64,000 bases of DNA, taken from positions 1,178,001 to 1,242,000 of the forward strand of contig CALSTV010000001.1 in assembly GCA_943789365.1 (NCBI GenBank). The letters are read 5' to 3'. Positions 14,934 through 24,252 of the stretch are shown piece after piece. The notes below the pieces were generated by a model. It made no database searches. It was given only the letters and a program-made list of their open reading frames with translations, and had not been told where the DNA came from. Numbering within the stretch: the stretch's first letter is position 1; each line of letters opens with the position of its first letter. The stretch is from an uncultured Flavobacteriaceae bacterium. GTDB taxonomy: Bacteria > Bacteroidota > Bacteroidia > Flavobacteriales > Flavobacteriaceae. Position numbers and translations under genes: made by a program.

Positions 14934-16334
14934 ATGGCAAAAACATTGTTTGACAAAGTATGGGATTCACACGTTGTCCGTCAAGTACAAGATGGACCCG
15001 ATGTATTTTTTATCGACCGTCATTTTATCCATGAAGTTACAAGTCCTGTAGCCTTTTTAGGATTAGAAAGTAGAGGAAATAGTGTTGTATATCCAGAGCG
15101 TACCTTCGCTACTGCAGATCACAATACGCCAACTATCAATCAACATTTACCCGTGGAAGACGCATTGTCTGCAAACCAGCTAAATGCATTGGAAGCTAAC
15201 GCAAAAAAACATGGTATTTCTCACTGGGGATTGGGTGACGTAAACAATGGAATCGTACACGTAGTAGGTCCTGAAAATGGAATTACATTGCCAGGTGCTA
15301 CCATCGTATGTGGAGATTCACATACCTCAACACACGGTGCTTTTGGTGCCATTGCTTTTGGTATTGGTACTTCTGAGGTAGAAATGGTATTGTCTACACA
15401 ATGTATCATGCAGCCAAAACCTAAAAAAATGCGTATCAACGTAAATGGAAAATTAGGTTTGGGTGTAACACCTAAAGATGTGGCTTTATATATCATTGCA
15501 AAACAAACAACTTCTGGAGCTACCGGATATTTTGTTGAATATGCAGGAGGTGTTTTTGAAGACATGACTATGGAAGGTCGTATGACTGTGTGTAACTTAT
15601 CTATTGAGATGGGAGCACGTGGTGGAATGATTGCTCCAGACCAAAAGACATATGACTATATTGCAGGACGTGCTCAAACTCCTAAAGGAGCAGATTGGGA
15701 CAAAGCAATGCAATATTGGGAAACTTTATACACCGAAGAAGGTGCCGAATTTGATGTAGAATTCAATTATGACGCAGCCGATATCGAACCAATGATTACC
15801 TATGGTACCAATCCAGGAATGGGTATTGGGGTTACCAAAGACATTCCAACTGCCGAAAATGTAAAAGGTGGTGTGGAGACCTACAAAAAATCTTTAGGTT
15901 ATATGGATTTCAACGAAGGAGATTCTATGATTGGTAAAAAGATCGATTTTGTATTCTTAGGTTCTTGTACAAATGGACGTATCGAAGATTTTAGAGCTTT
16001 CTGTTCTATTGTTGAAGGACGTAAAAAAGCAGACAATGTTACGGCTTGGTTGGTTCCAGGATCACATAAAGTTGTAGACCAAATAAAACAAGAAGGGCTA
16101 GATAAAATCATTACAGAAGCAGGATTTGTGCTTAGAGAACCTGGATGTTCTGCTTGTTTGGCAATGAATGATGATAAAATTCCAGCCGGAAAATTATCTG
16201 TTTCAACTTCAAATAGAAACTTTGAAGGTCGTCAAGGACCAGGATCAAGAACATTATTAGCTTCTCCTTTAGTAGCTGCAGCATCAGCTGTAGAAGGTGT
16301 AGTAACAGATCCAAGAACAATCTTAAACGCTTAA
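14934..16334 (+). CDS. leuC: 3-isopropylmalate dehydratase large subunit
   Basis: A 466-residue aconitase-family protein that, with LeuD, converts 2-isopropylmalate to 3-isopropylmalate in leucine synthesis. The [4Fe-4S] ligands Cys345 (FLGSCTNGR), Cys405 and Cys408 (CSAC) are present at the expected spacing, as are [14 protein letters not shown] near residue 125 and the final [11 protein letters not shown]. First gene of leuC-leuD-leuA-leuB; leuD starts 12 bases after its stop. Length is normal and no frame problem is seen. Confidence 0.98.
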   Translation: MAKTLFDKVWDSHVVRQVQDGPDVFFIDRHFIHEVTSPVAFLGLESRGNSVVYPERTFATADHNTPTINQHLPVEDALSANQLNALEANAKKHGISHWGLGDVNNGIVHVVGPENGITLPGATIVCGDSHTSTHGAFGAIAFGIGTSEVEMVLSTQCIMQPKPKKMRINVNGKLGLGVTPKDVALYIIAKQTTSGATGYFVEYAGGVFEDMTMEGRMTVCNLSIEMGARGGMIAPDQKTYDYIAGRAQTPKGADWDKAMQYWETLYTEEGAEFDVEFNYDAADIEPMITYGTNPGMGIGVTKDIPTAENVKGGVETYKKSLGYMDFNEGDSMIGKKIDFVFLGSCTNGRIEDFRAFCSIVEGRKKADNVTAWLVPGSHKVVDQIKQEGLDKIITEAGFVLREPGCSACLAMNDDKIPAGKLSVSTSNRNFEGRQGPGSRTLLASPLVAAASAVEGVVTDPRTILNA

Positions 16335-16346
16335 AAATAGAATAAA

Positions 16347-16946
16347 ATGGCTTACGATAAATTTGAAGTATTAACAAGTACAGCTTATCCATTACCTACA
16401 GAGAATGTGGATACAGATCAAATCATTCCTGCTCGTTTCTTAAAAGCAACTGAGCGTAAAGATTTTGATATCAATTTTTTCCGTGACTGGAGATACAATG
16501 CAGATGGAACGCCAAAAGCAGACTTCCCTTTGAACCAAGAAAAATACGCTGGTTCTAAAATACTAGTAGGAGGAAGAAACTTTGGTTCAGGTTCATCTAG
16601 AGAACATGCAGCATGGTCTGTTTATGATTTTGGATTGAGATGCGTTATCTCTTCTGAATTCGCAGATATCTTTAAAAATAACTGTTTGAATGTAGGTGTA
16701 TTGCCTGTTCAGGTTTCAGCAGCATTTGCAGATAGCTTATTCGCTGCAATTGAAGCAGACCCGAATGCACAAATCACTGTTGACTTACCTAAACAAACAG
16801 TAACTTTAGACGCTACTGGTTCCTCTGAATCTTTTGTTATAAACGGATACAAAAAAGGAAACATGTTGAACGGATTCGATGATATTGACTATTTAAAAAA
16901 CATCGAAGGTGAAATTTCAGCATTTGCTGAAACACGCCCTTTCTAA
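16347..16946 (+). CDS. leuD: 3-isopropylmalate dehydratase small subunit
   Basis: A 199-residue swivel-domain subunit of isopropylmalate isomerase. Signatures: NVDTDQIIPARFLK near residue 20, FGSGSSREHAAWSVYDFG near 77-94 and FKNNCLNVGVLPV near 110. It is 12 bases after leuC and must be co-transcribed and assembled with it. A strong hairpin with a T-run follows before leuA, so part of the transcripts may end here. Confidence 0.98.
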   Translation: MAYDKFEVLTSTAYPLPTENVDTDQIIPARFLKATERKDFDINFFRDWRYNADGTPKADFPLNQEKYAGSKILVGGRNFGSGSSREHAAWSVYDFGLRCVISSEFADIFKNNCLNVGVLPVQVSAAFADSLFAAIEADPNAQITVDLPKQTVTLDATGSSESFVINGYKKGNMLNGFDDIDYLKNIEGEISAFAETRPF

Positions 16947-16973
16947 CAATAGAGAATTTACAGTAAATAATAG

Positions 16974-17007
16974 AAAGCGTTTCACCAATATGTGAAACGC
17001 TTTTTTT
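16974..17007 (+). terminator. Hairpin with T-run between leuD and leuA
   Basis: A perfect 12-bp stem (aaagcgtttcac/gtgaaacgcttt), a 6-base loop and a T-run, 27 bases after the leuD stop. It has the shape of a rho-independent terminator inside a biosynthetic gene cluster. Confidence 0.85.
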
Positions 17008-17097
17008 ATCTTTGCTCCTTCTGATTTTCAACAAAACAAAATTGAGCAAAACTAGTTGTATATCAAGTATTAACGATCGAGAATTAGCCTTCAAAAT

Positions 17098-18624
17098 ATG
17101 AGTAAAAAGAGAATTGAAATAATGGACACTACACTTCGAGATGGAGAACAAACATCTGGAGTATCATTTTCGGTTTCTGAAAAATTAACCATTGCAAAAT
17201 TATTACTCGAAGAACTGCACGTCGACCGTATCGAAATCGCTTCCGCTAGAGTTTCTGAAGGAGAACTCGCTGCCGTAAAAAGCATTACTTCTTGGGCTGA
17301 TGAAAACGATTATTTAAACAAAGTCGAGGTTTTGACTTTTGTAGACGGTGGAAAATCTATCAACTGGATGCAAGAAGCCGGTGCTAAAGTTCAAAATCTT
17401 TTGACAAAAGGATCTTTAAACCATCTTACCCATCAATTAAAGAAAACACCAGAACAACATTTTGCCGAAATTTCTACTACCATTGAAAATGCCAAAGCAA
17501 AAGATATTGAAACCAATGTTTATCTCGAAGATTGGAGCAATGGCATGCGTAATTCACAGGAGTACGTTATCCAGTTTTTAGACTTCTTGAGCACGCAAGA
17601 TATAAAACGCGTGCTATTACCAGATACTTTAGGTGTGTTAACACCAAAAGAGTCTTACGACTTTATCGCTAGTTTGACTGAAAAATACCCAAGTCTTCAT
17701 TTCGACTTTCATGCGCATAACGATTACGACTTAAGTGTAGCCAATGTTATGGAAGCCATAAAGGCAGGAGCAAATGGTCTGCATTTGACAATTAACGGCA
17801 TGGGAGAGAGAGCTGGAAATGCACCATTGGCAAGTGTTATTGCCGTAATCAACGATTTCCTACCAGCAATTGAAATCAATGTCAACGAATCTTCTTTAAA
17901 CAAAGTAAGTAAATTAGTCGAAAACTTTTCTGGCTTTAGAATTCCTGTAAATAAACCCGTGGTAGGTGCCAACGTGTTTACACAAACTGCCGGTATTCAT
18001 GCCGACGGTGACAATAAAAAGAACCTGTATTTCAACGACCTGTTACCAGAACGATTCGGAAGAAAACGTAAATATGCGCTCGGGAAAACTTCTGGAAAAG
18101 CAAACATTCAAAAAAACTTACAAGATTTAGGTTTACAATTGAATGACGAAGATCTTAAAAAAGTAACCCAACGAATCATTGAACTGGGAGACAAAAAAGA
18201 ACTGGTTACACAAGACGACCTCCCTTATATCATCTCAGATGTACTCGATAGTAGTAGTCTGGAAGAAAAAGTAGTAGTTGAAAGCTATGTTTTAACGCAT
18301 GCCAAAGGTTTAAAACCCTCAACAACTGTTTCAGTTCGGATAGATGGTAAATTATTCGAAGCCAATGCAAGTGGCGATGGACAGTTCGATGCTTTTATGA
18401 ATGCATTGAGAAAGGTATATGCAGAACATACGAATAAAACAATTCCAACATTGATTGACTACGCAGTTAGAATCCCACCAGGATCTAACTCCGATGCCCT
18501 TTGTGAAACAGTCATTACATGGAAAAGCGAAACAAAAGAATTTGTGAGTCGAGGATTGGACTCAGACCAAACTGTTTCAGCCATCAAAGCAACTATAAAA
18601 ATGTTAAACATTATTGAAATGTAA
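17098..18624 (+). CDS. leuA: 2-isopropylmalate synthase family (LeuA or citramalate synthase type)
   Basis: A 508-residue enzyme of the DRE-TIM metallolyase family that condenses acetyl-CoA with a 2-keto acid. TIM barrel: DTTLRDGEQTSG near residue 10, metal-binding HAHNDYDLS near 203, and NGMGERAGNAPL near 232. The C-terminal half has the LeuA dimer region (about 370-500), which mediates feedback control in relatives. The motifs do not separate 2-isopropylmalate synthase from (R)-citramalate synthase; its place between leuD and leuB favours leucine synthesis, so the symbol is provisional. Spacing to leuD is 151 bases with a terminator between. Confidence 0.85.
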   Translation: MSKKRIEIMDTTLRDGEQTSGVSFSVSEKLTIAKLLLEELHVDRIEIASARVSEGELAAVKSITSWADENDYLNKVEVLTFVDGGKSINWMQEAGAKVQNLLTKGSLNHLTHQLKKTPEQHFAEISTTIENAKAKDIETNVYLEDWSNGMRNSQEYVIQFLDFLSTQDIKRVLLPDTLGVLTPKESYDFIASLTEKYPSLHFDFHAHNDYDLSVANVMEAIKAGANGLHLTINGMGERAGNAPLASVIAVINDFLPAIEINVNESSLNKVSKLVENFSGFRIPVNKPVVGANVFTQTAGIHADGDNKKNLYFNDLLPERFGRKRKYALGKTSGKANIQKNLQDLGLQLNDEDLKKVTQRIIELGDKKELVTQDDLPYIISDVLDSSSLEEKVVVESYVLTHAKGLKPSTTVSVRIDGKLFEANASGDGQFDAFMNALRKVYAEHTNKTIPTLIDYAVRIPPGSNSDALCETVITWKSETKEFVSRGLDSDQTVSAIKATIKMLNIIEM

Positions 18625-18705
18625 TGTTTTTAAAAGATTTAAAACAAGAGTAAATTAAAAATGGCAACTCATATTTTGCGTTGCTGAATATTAAAACAAA
18701 CAAAA

Positions 18706-19761
18706 ATGAAATTAAACATTGCCCTTTTAGCCGGAGACGGAATCGGACCTGAAGTAATTGATCAAGCTGTAAAAGTTTCAGATGCAATTGCAAGTAAATT
18801 TGGACATGAAATCACATGGAAACCTGCATTGACAGGTGCGGCTGCCATTGATGCTGTAGGTGAACCTTACCCAGATGAAACACATGAAGTTTGCGCAAAT
18901 GCAGATGCGGTACTTTTTGGTGCTATCGGACATCCCAAATTTGATAACGATCCTTCTGCGCCAGTTCGTCCAGAGCAAGGTTTGTTGAAAATGCGTAAAA
19001 AATTAGGCCTGTTTGCGAATGTTCGACCTACTTTTACTTTCCCATCATTACTAGACAAATCTCCTCTAAAAAGAGAACGTATTGAAGGTACTGACCTAGT
19101 TTTCTTAAGAGAGTTAACTGGAGGTATCTATTTTGGGGAAAAAGGAAGAAGAAACGAAGGTGAAACTGCTTTTGACAACTGTGTTTACACAAGAGAAGAA
19201 GTACAACGTTTGGCTAAAAAAGGTTTCGAATTGGCAATGACACGTTCTAAGAAATTGTGTTGTGTAGACAAAGCAAATGTATTGGAAACATCTCGCCTAT
19301 GGAGAGAAACAGTACAAGCTATGGAAAAAGACTATCCAGAAGTAGAAGTAAGTTACGAATTTGTAGATGCTGTAGCCATGCGTTTGGTACAATGGCCAAA
19401 TTCTTATGATGTATTGATTACAGAAAATTTATTTGGAGATATCCTTACAGATGAAGCTTCAGTAATCTCAGGATCTATGGGATTGATGCCATCTGCCTCT
19501 ATGGGAGCTGACATTGCTTTATTTGAACCTATTCACGGTTCTTATCCTCAAGCCACAGGTTTGAATATCGCGAACCCTATGGCAACCGTATTGTCTGCTG
19601 CTATGATGTTCGAAAACTTTGGATTACAAGAAGAAGGTAAAGCCATTAGAGCTGCTGTAAACAAAGCTTTAGCTGAAGGAATAGTTACAGAAGACTTAGC
19701 CGAAGGTGGTACATCTTATGGAACTACAGAAGTTGGAGATTGGTTAGCAAAAAATATCTAA
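18706..19761 (+). CDS. leuB: 3-isopropylmalate dehydrogenase
   Basis: A 351-residue NAD-dependent oxidative decarboxylase, the third step of leucine synthesis. Signatures: LLAGDGIGPEVIDQAV near residue 8, the substrate loop DLVFLRELTGGIYFGEKGRR near 127-146, the metal site DAVAMRLVQWP near 222 with DILTDEAS near 245, and FEPIHGSYPQATG near 277. Last of the leu cluster, 81 bases after leuA, and followed by a terminator at 19785. Confidence 0.97.
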   Translation: MKLNIALLAGDGIGPEVIDQAVKVSDAIASKFGHEITWKPALTGAAAIDAVGEPYPDETHEVCANADAVLFGAIGHPKFDNDPSAPVRPEQGLLKMRKKLGLFANVRPTFTFPSLLDKSPLKRERIEGTDLVFLRELTGGIYFGEKGRRNEGETAFDNCVYTREEVQRLAKKGFELAMTRSKKLCCVDKANVLETSRLWRETVQAMEKDYPEVEVSYEFVDAVAMRLVQWPNSYDVLITENLFGDILTDEASVISGSMGLMPSASMGADIALFEPIHGSYPQATGLNIANPMATVLSAAMMFENFGLQEEGKAIRAAVNKALAEGIVTEDLAEGGTSYGTTEVGDWLAKNI

Positions 19762-19784
19762 TTTCCGATTTCCATCGAATATTT

Positions 19785-19812
19785 AAAACCGTCCAAAAGG
19801 ACGGTTTTTTTT
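19785..19812 (+). terminator. Terminator of the leu cluster
   Basis: A 10-bp stem aaaaccgtcc/ggacggtttt with an A-loop and a T-run, 23 bases after the leuB stop. Confidence 0.85.
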
Positions 19813-19844
19813 ATTTAATTACCTCTCCAAGGGGAGATAATTCA

Positions 19845-19884
19845 TCCACACCTACTAGGTTTAAAAAAACCTAGTAGGTGTGGA
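19845..19884. repeat. 18-bp perfect inverted repeat upstream of miaE
   Basis: Left arm 19845-19862 and right arm 19867-19884 are exact complements around a loop of four A. Each arm also contains the self-complementary core cctactagg/cctagtagg. It lies between the leuB terminator and miaE. No T-run follows on the plus strand. Confidence 0.85.
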
Positions 19885-19939
19885 CGTGCCGAAGATGTAT
19901 AAAAACATCCCTATATTTACACCTATGAAAGACGGAAAA

Positions 19940-20521
19940 ATGCTACACTTAGAACTCCCAACCGACCCACGATGGGTAAAACTCGTAGCTTCGAATATCG
20001 ATGAAATATTAACTGACCATGCATGGTGTGAGCAAAAAGCGGCGACCAATGCCATTACTATTATAACCTTTAACCCGAATCTTAGCGACTTGGTGACAGA
20101 CATGCTCTCGTTAGCTAAGGAAGAATTAGAACATTTTGAACGTGTTCACGAACTCATTGTAAAACGGGGAAGCACCTTAGGAAGAGAACGAAAGGATCCT
20201 TATGTAGGAGAACTTTTTCAGTTTATGAAAAAAGGAGGCTCCCGAGAAGAAGCTCTTGTAGACCGACTTTTGTTTTCTGCGCTTATTGAAGCCAGAAGTT
20301 GTGAACGCTTTCGCGTGCTTTCAGAAAATTTAAAAGATAAAGAATTAGCCTGCTTCTACAAAGAACTGATGATCAGTGAAGCTGGTCATTATACACTTTT
20401 TATTGGACATGCTAGAAGGTATGGTGGACGGGAAAAAGTTTACAAACGCTGGCAAGAGTGGTTGCAATTTGAACATAAAATCATTGCAAATTACGGCAAA
20501 GATGGATCTATTCACGGCTAG
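19940..20521 (+). CDS. miaE: tRNA-(ms2io6A)-hydroxylase
   Basis: A ferritin-like diiron monooxygenase of about 193 residues that hydroxylates the isopentenyl group of modified A37 in tRNA. Diiron ligands lie in ITDHAWCEQKAATNA, KEELEHFERVHE and the later EARSCERFRVL and ISEAGHYTLF segments. Starts at 19880 (GTG), 19895 and 19925 are also possible. I chose ATG 19940 (MLHLELPTDPRW) because it matches family N-termini and a tatattta box at 19912-19919 leaves a short leader. It stands alone after the leu cluster and ends before a bidirectional terminator. Confidence 0.9.
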   Translation: MLHLELPTDPRWVKLVASNIDEILTDHAWCEQKAATNAITIITFNPNLSDLVTDMLSLAKEELEHFERVHELIVKRGSTLGRERKDPYVGELFQFMKKGGSREEALVDRLLFSALIEARSCERFRVLSENLKDKELACFYKELMISEAGHYTLFIGHARRYGGREKVYKRWQEWLQFEHKIIANYGKDGSIHG

Positions 20522-20559
20522 TAAATATGAGCACATGATTAGATACATTATTAAACAAA

Positions 20560-20590
20560 AAAAATCCTTCATCTAAGATGAAGGATTTTT
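20560..20590. terminator. Bidirectional terminator between miaE and the OmpA gene
   Basis: A 14-bp stem aaaaatccttcatc/gatgaaggattttt with a 3-base loop, with A-run and T-run flanks, lies between two convergent genes and can serve both. Confidence 0.85.
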
Positions 20591-20613
20591 TAATATGTAA
20601 TTGATACTTTCTC

Positions 20614-21459
20614 TTAGTTTTCAGACTCTAAAAGCTCAAAGAATTGATCAAGCTTAGGCATGATGATAATCTTTGTTCTTCTGTTTTTCGATCTGTTTGC
20701 ATCAGAATTGTTCTCCACTAAAGGAACATAGCTACTTCTACCAGCAGCAATCAATCTTTCAGGAGCAACATCGTGCTTGTTTTGCAATACTCTTACGATA
20801 GACGTTGCACGCTTAACAGACAAATCCCAGTTATCATCTAAAACCTCTGTTTTAATTGTTTTGTTGTCTGTATGTCCTTCAACCATAACATCCATATTTG
20901 GTTGTCCATTGATTACATCAGCTACTTTCTTTAAGATTTTATCAGCTCTGTTAGATACTCTAAATGAACCACTGTTGAATAACAACTTGTCATTGATAGA
21001 AATATAAACTACAGTCTTTTCAATATTAACTTGGATATCTTCGTCGTTCAAACCATCATCCAATACTTTCTTTAGGTTGAAAGCTACTGCTAAATTGATT
21101 GAGTCTCTTTTAGAGTTTACATTTTGAATGTGCTTTATGTACTCATCCTTTTTGCTCAATTGACTCAACGTCTCTTTTACATTTTCTGAAGCTGATTGAG
21201 AAATTACAGTTAAGTTATCTACGAACTCTAATGTCTTTTCATTTCCTTTCAACAAGTAATCTATCTTGTCTTCCAAAGCAGCATTCTTAGCTTTTTCTTT
21301 TTCTAAATCACTTGAAGTTTTAGATAAGTCAGATTGAGTGGTGTTTAATTCTTCTTTTGTATTTGAACTTTCGTTTTGTAATTCTGTGTATTGTTTTTTA
21401 GATACACAAGATGTTAAAAGCAATACGGAAACTGAAAATAATGCAATAAGTTTTTTCAT
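20614..21459 (-). CDS. OmpA-family lipoprotein
   Basis: A 281-residue protein. A lipoprotein signal ends at Cys18 (LLLTSC). Residues 25-80 are a polar coiled coil (ELQNESSNTKEELNTTQSDL and onwards), and residues about 145-270 form an OmpA peptidoglycan-binding domain with VMVEGHTDNKTI and AAGRSSYVPL, ending RSKNRRTKIIIMPKL. It likely tethers the outer membrane to peptidoglycan. It is a single gene convergent with miaE and shares the terminator at 20560. Confidence 0.92.
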   Translation of the reverse strand: MKKLIALFSVSVLLLTSCVSKKQYTELQNESSNTKEELNTTQSDLSKTSSDLEKEKAKNAALEDKIDYLLKGNEKTLEFVDNLTVISQSASENVKETLSQLSKKDEYIKHIQNVNSKRDSINLAVAFNLKKVLDDGLNDEDIQVNIEKTVVYISINDKLLFNSGSFRVSNRADKILKKVADVINGQPNMDVMVEGHTDNKTIKTEVLDDNWDLSVKRATSIVRVLQNKHDVAPERLIAAGRSSYVPLVENNSDANRSKNRRTKIIIMPKLDQFFELLESEN

Positions 21460-21567
21460 GATAATGTTAAAATAATTTAGTTTTGCACAAATATATTAAA
21501 ATATATATGAAACTTGTTGAATTTAAAAAGTTTTATATATAAGAATTAACCTATAGTACACAAAACG

Positions 21568-22569
21568 ATGAATGTTAGATTATTAGTTGTTAGTTTATTA
21601 ATCATTTCCTCATGCACAAAAACCGAGCCAAACCCTCAAAAAATTCAGGGAAATGTCTTTGGAACTAGCTTTCACATCACATATATCCATAAAAGAGAAT
21701 TTATTTTGGAAAAATCAATCGATAGTCTATTCCACTTAATCAACAATTCACTCTCTACCTACCAACCATCTTCAGATATATCTTTAATAAACAAAGGCGA
21801 TAGCACCATCGTTATTGATTTTTATTTTAAGGAAGTCTTTGAAAAATCGAATCGAATTTTTATTGAAACTGATGGGGTTTTTGATCCAACTATTGGAATT
21901 CTAGCAAATGCATGGGGATTTGGTCCGTCGTCCACTTCTGATCCTATAGATGCTACACGTGTAAAAGAACTGATGAAATTTGTTGGTTTTGAGAAGGTAC
22001 ACCTAAAAGACAGTAAGGTTATAAAACAACATCCTGAAACCTACCTCGACTTTAACGCTATTGCAAAGGGCTATGGTGTTGATGTGGTTGGCAGATTCTT
22101 AGAAAGTAAAGGCATTGAAAATTATATGGTAGAGATTGGCGGTGAGTTAAGAGTTCGCGGCAAAAATTCAGAAAATAAATTATGGAGAGTCGGTATTGAG
22201 AAACCAAATTTCGACGGCTCTCGTTCTTTGCAAGCCGTGGTCTCTTTAGAAAACATGTCCATGGCAACTTCTGGAAATTACCGAAAATTTAAAATAGACT
22301 CTATCACTGGTGAAAAATATGTTCATACCATTGACTCCAAAACAGGCTTTACAGCCAAACGAAATTTATTAAGTGCCTCCGTAATTTCATCATTAGATTG
22401 TGCCGATGTGGATGGATATGCGACTGCTTTTATGGCTATGGGCTTTGAAAGTACTTTGCTGTTTTTGGAAAAACACCCAGAACTAAGGGCTTATTTAATT
22501 TACACAGACCAAAAAGGAAACACAAAAGATTACACCTCACCAAACCTCTCACTTCAGAAGTTAAATTAA
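21568..22569 (+). CDS. apbE: FAD:protein FMN transferase, lipoprotein
   Basis: A 333-residue ApbE protein that attaches FMN covalently to Thr of target proteins such as Nqr subunits. The lipoprotein signal ends at Cys16 (LLIISSC). Signatures: GTSFHITYI near residue 31, GVFDPTIGILANAWGFGP near 104, the region LDFNAIAKGYGVD near 162, YMVEIGGELRVRG near 190 and HTIDSKTGF near 260, with the late DCADVDGYATAFMAMG metal site. Divergent from the OmpA gene; the next gene converges from the right with a 5-base gap. Confidence 0.95.
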   Translation: MNVRLLVVSLLIISSCTKTEPNPQKIQGNVFGTSFHITYIHKREFILEKSIDSLFHLINNSLSTYQPSSDISLINKGDSTIVIDFYFKEVFEKSNRIFIETDGVFDPTIGILANAWGFGPSSTSDPIDATRVKELMKFVGFEKVHLKDSKVIKQHPETYLDFNAIAKGYGVDVVGRFLESKGIENYMVEIGGELRVRGKNSENKLWRVGIEKPNFDGSRSLQAVVSLENMSMATSGNYRKFKIDSITGEKYVHTIDSKTGFTAKRNLLSASVISSLDCADVDGYATAFMAMGFESTLLFLEKHPELRAYLIYTDQKGNTKDYTSPNLSLQKLN

Positions 22570-22574
22570 TTACA

Positions 22575-23345
22575 TTATGAATAGGGTTTCCTGCAAACAG
22601 GAAGAATTTCATCCGCAGACAAACAATAGCTATCAATTTCTTTTTGAGAAGCTATTTCAATACATGCCATTTCTTCAACTTCAAAACCCACTGCTCTCAG
22701 TCGGTCGAAATAGTCCATACCATAAACACGTACATGATCATATTGTCCAAAATGAACCTTTCTTTCTTCAGAAGAGGTTATATTAGAATCCTCATAGGTT
22801 TCTTTTCTAGCTGTATCTTGCGGCACTTGAAAGACACCTAAACCACCAGGCTTCATCACCCTGTACAACTCCTTCATGGCTTTGGCATCATCATCTATAT
22901 GTTCTAAAACATGATTGCAAAAGACAACATCATAACTATTGTCTTCAAATGGTAAATTACAGATATCTGCTTTGACATCAGCCAAAGGAGAAAACAAATC
23001 TGTGGTAAGATATTCTACGTTTTTAAGTTTTTTAAACCGTCTGTAAAAACATTGTTCTGGCGCAACATGTAGCACTTTCTTGTCTGCTTTAAAAAAATCT
23101 GTTTTCGATTGCAAAAACAACCACAACAAGCGATGACGTTCTAAAGACATGGTTCCAGGCGCTAAAGCATTTGCTCGCTGCGACTGATAACCATAGGGTA
23201 GAAATTTCCGAAATGATTTCCCATCAATAGGATCTGTATAACGGCTCCCTTTTAAATACATACTCACAAAAGGCGCCGCCCAATAACTCATTTTAATAAG
23301 GAAAGGTCTCGGAATTGTATTTAAAATGTATGAAAACACTTTCAA
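22575..23345 (-). CDS. SAM-dependent methyltransferase
   Basis: A 256-residue class I methyltransferase of unknown substrate. The SAM-binding motif I region is modified (VLHVAPEQCFYRRF near residue 90). Further motifs are DICNLPFEDNSYDVVFCNHV near 130-150, LEHIDDDAKAMKELYRV and MKPGGLGVFQVP. The first 70 residues (FLPYGYQSQRANALAPGTMS) form an N-terminal region found in flavobacterial homologues. It starts 6 bases after the map stop on the same strand, so the two are probably one operon. Confidence 0.88.
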   Translation of the reverse strand: MKVFSYILNTIPRPFLIKMSYWAAPFVSMYLKGSRYTDPIDGKSFRKFLPYGYQSQRANALAPGTMSLERHRLLWLFLQSKTDFFKADKKVLHVAPEQCFYRRFKKLKNVEYLTTDLFSPLADVKADICNLPFEDNSYDVVFCNHVLEHIDDDAKAMKELYRVMKPGGLGVFQVPQDTARKETYEDSNITSSEERKVHFGQYDHVRVYGMDYFDRLRAVGFEVEEMACIEIASQKEIDSYCLSADEILPVCRKPYS

Positions 23346-23351
23346 TATTAT

Positions 23352-24161
23352 TTAAGGATTTTGTCTGAACTCATCTTCAGCATTTGTAACAATACCTAAG
23401 GCCTCATCTATATATTTAAACGTAGATAAGAGTTCTGGTTTTCCATTGACGAGTGCTACATCGTGCTCAAAATGCGCAGAAGGCTTTCCGTCTTTTGTTA
23501 AAATAGTCCAACCGTCATTGAGTTGATTGATGCTTTTTGTCCCCATATTTATCATAGGCTCAATAGCAACTACCATTCCCTCTGTGAATTTTTTACCTCT
23601 TCCTCGTTTTCCGTAGTTTGGCATTTCAGGGTCTTCGTGCATCACGCGTCCTAATCCATGTCCTACCAATTCTCTCACCACTCCATAACCGTGATCTTCT
23701 GCATATTTCTGAATGGCATATCCGACATCTCCGACACGATTTCCTGCCTTAAATTGTCGAATCCCTTCATACAAACTCTGCTTGGTTACTTCTAATAATT
23801 TTTTAGTTTCAGCAGCCACCTCTCCTACTTCGAACGTATAGGCATGATCTCCATAAAACCCATTTTTTAGCGCACCACAGTCTATTGAGATAATATCTCC
23901 TTCTACAAGCGGCTCTTTATTTGGAATTCCATGAACTACTTGTGCATTGGGACTCATACAAAGTGTATTTGGGAAATCATACAAACCTAAAAATCCGGGA
24001 GTTGCACCATGATCCCTAATAAAGGCTTCCGCAAGTGCATCTAAGTGCAAGGTACTAACACCAGGCTTTACCTCTTTGGCAAGCATTCCGAGGGTTTTTG
24101 AAACAATGAGCGCACTTTCACGCATCAATTCAATTTCCTCTAAACTTTTAACTGTAATCAT
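23352..24161 (-). CDS. map: Methionine aminopeptidase, type I
   Basis: A 269-residue metalloenzyme that removes the initiator Met from new proteins. Metal and substrate residues are visible in the sequence order: VVHGIPNKEPL with the substrate His, ISIDCGALKNGFYGDHAYTF with two metal Asp, ELVGHGLGRVMHEDP with a metal His, and VVAIEPMIN and FEHDVAL with the two metal Glu. Length fits type Ia enzymes with a short extra tail (EDEFRQNP). Followed closely by the methyltransferase gene. Confidence 0.97.
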   Translation of the reverse strand: MITVKSLEEIELMRESALIVSKTLGMLAKEVKPGVSTLHLDALAEAFIRDHGATPGFLGLYDFPNTLCMSPNAQVVHGIPNKEPLVEGDIISIDCGALKNGFYGDHAYTFEVGEVAAETKKLLEVTKQSLYEGIRQFKAGNRVGDVGYAIQKYAEDHGYGVVRELVGHGLGRVMHEDPEMPNYGKRGRGKKFTEGMVVAIEPMINMGTKSINQLNDGWTILTKDGKPSAHFEHDVALVNGKPELLSTFKYIDEALGIVTNAEDEFRQNP

Positions 24162-24252
24162 AAAGGTCTCTTTTGAAAAGGCAAATGTACTTTAAAATTC
24201 CTGTACTTTTTGATGACATTGTGCAAAATTCAAACAGATAGCACTGTTTGCA

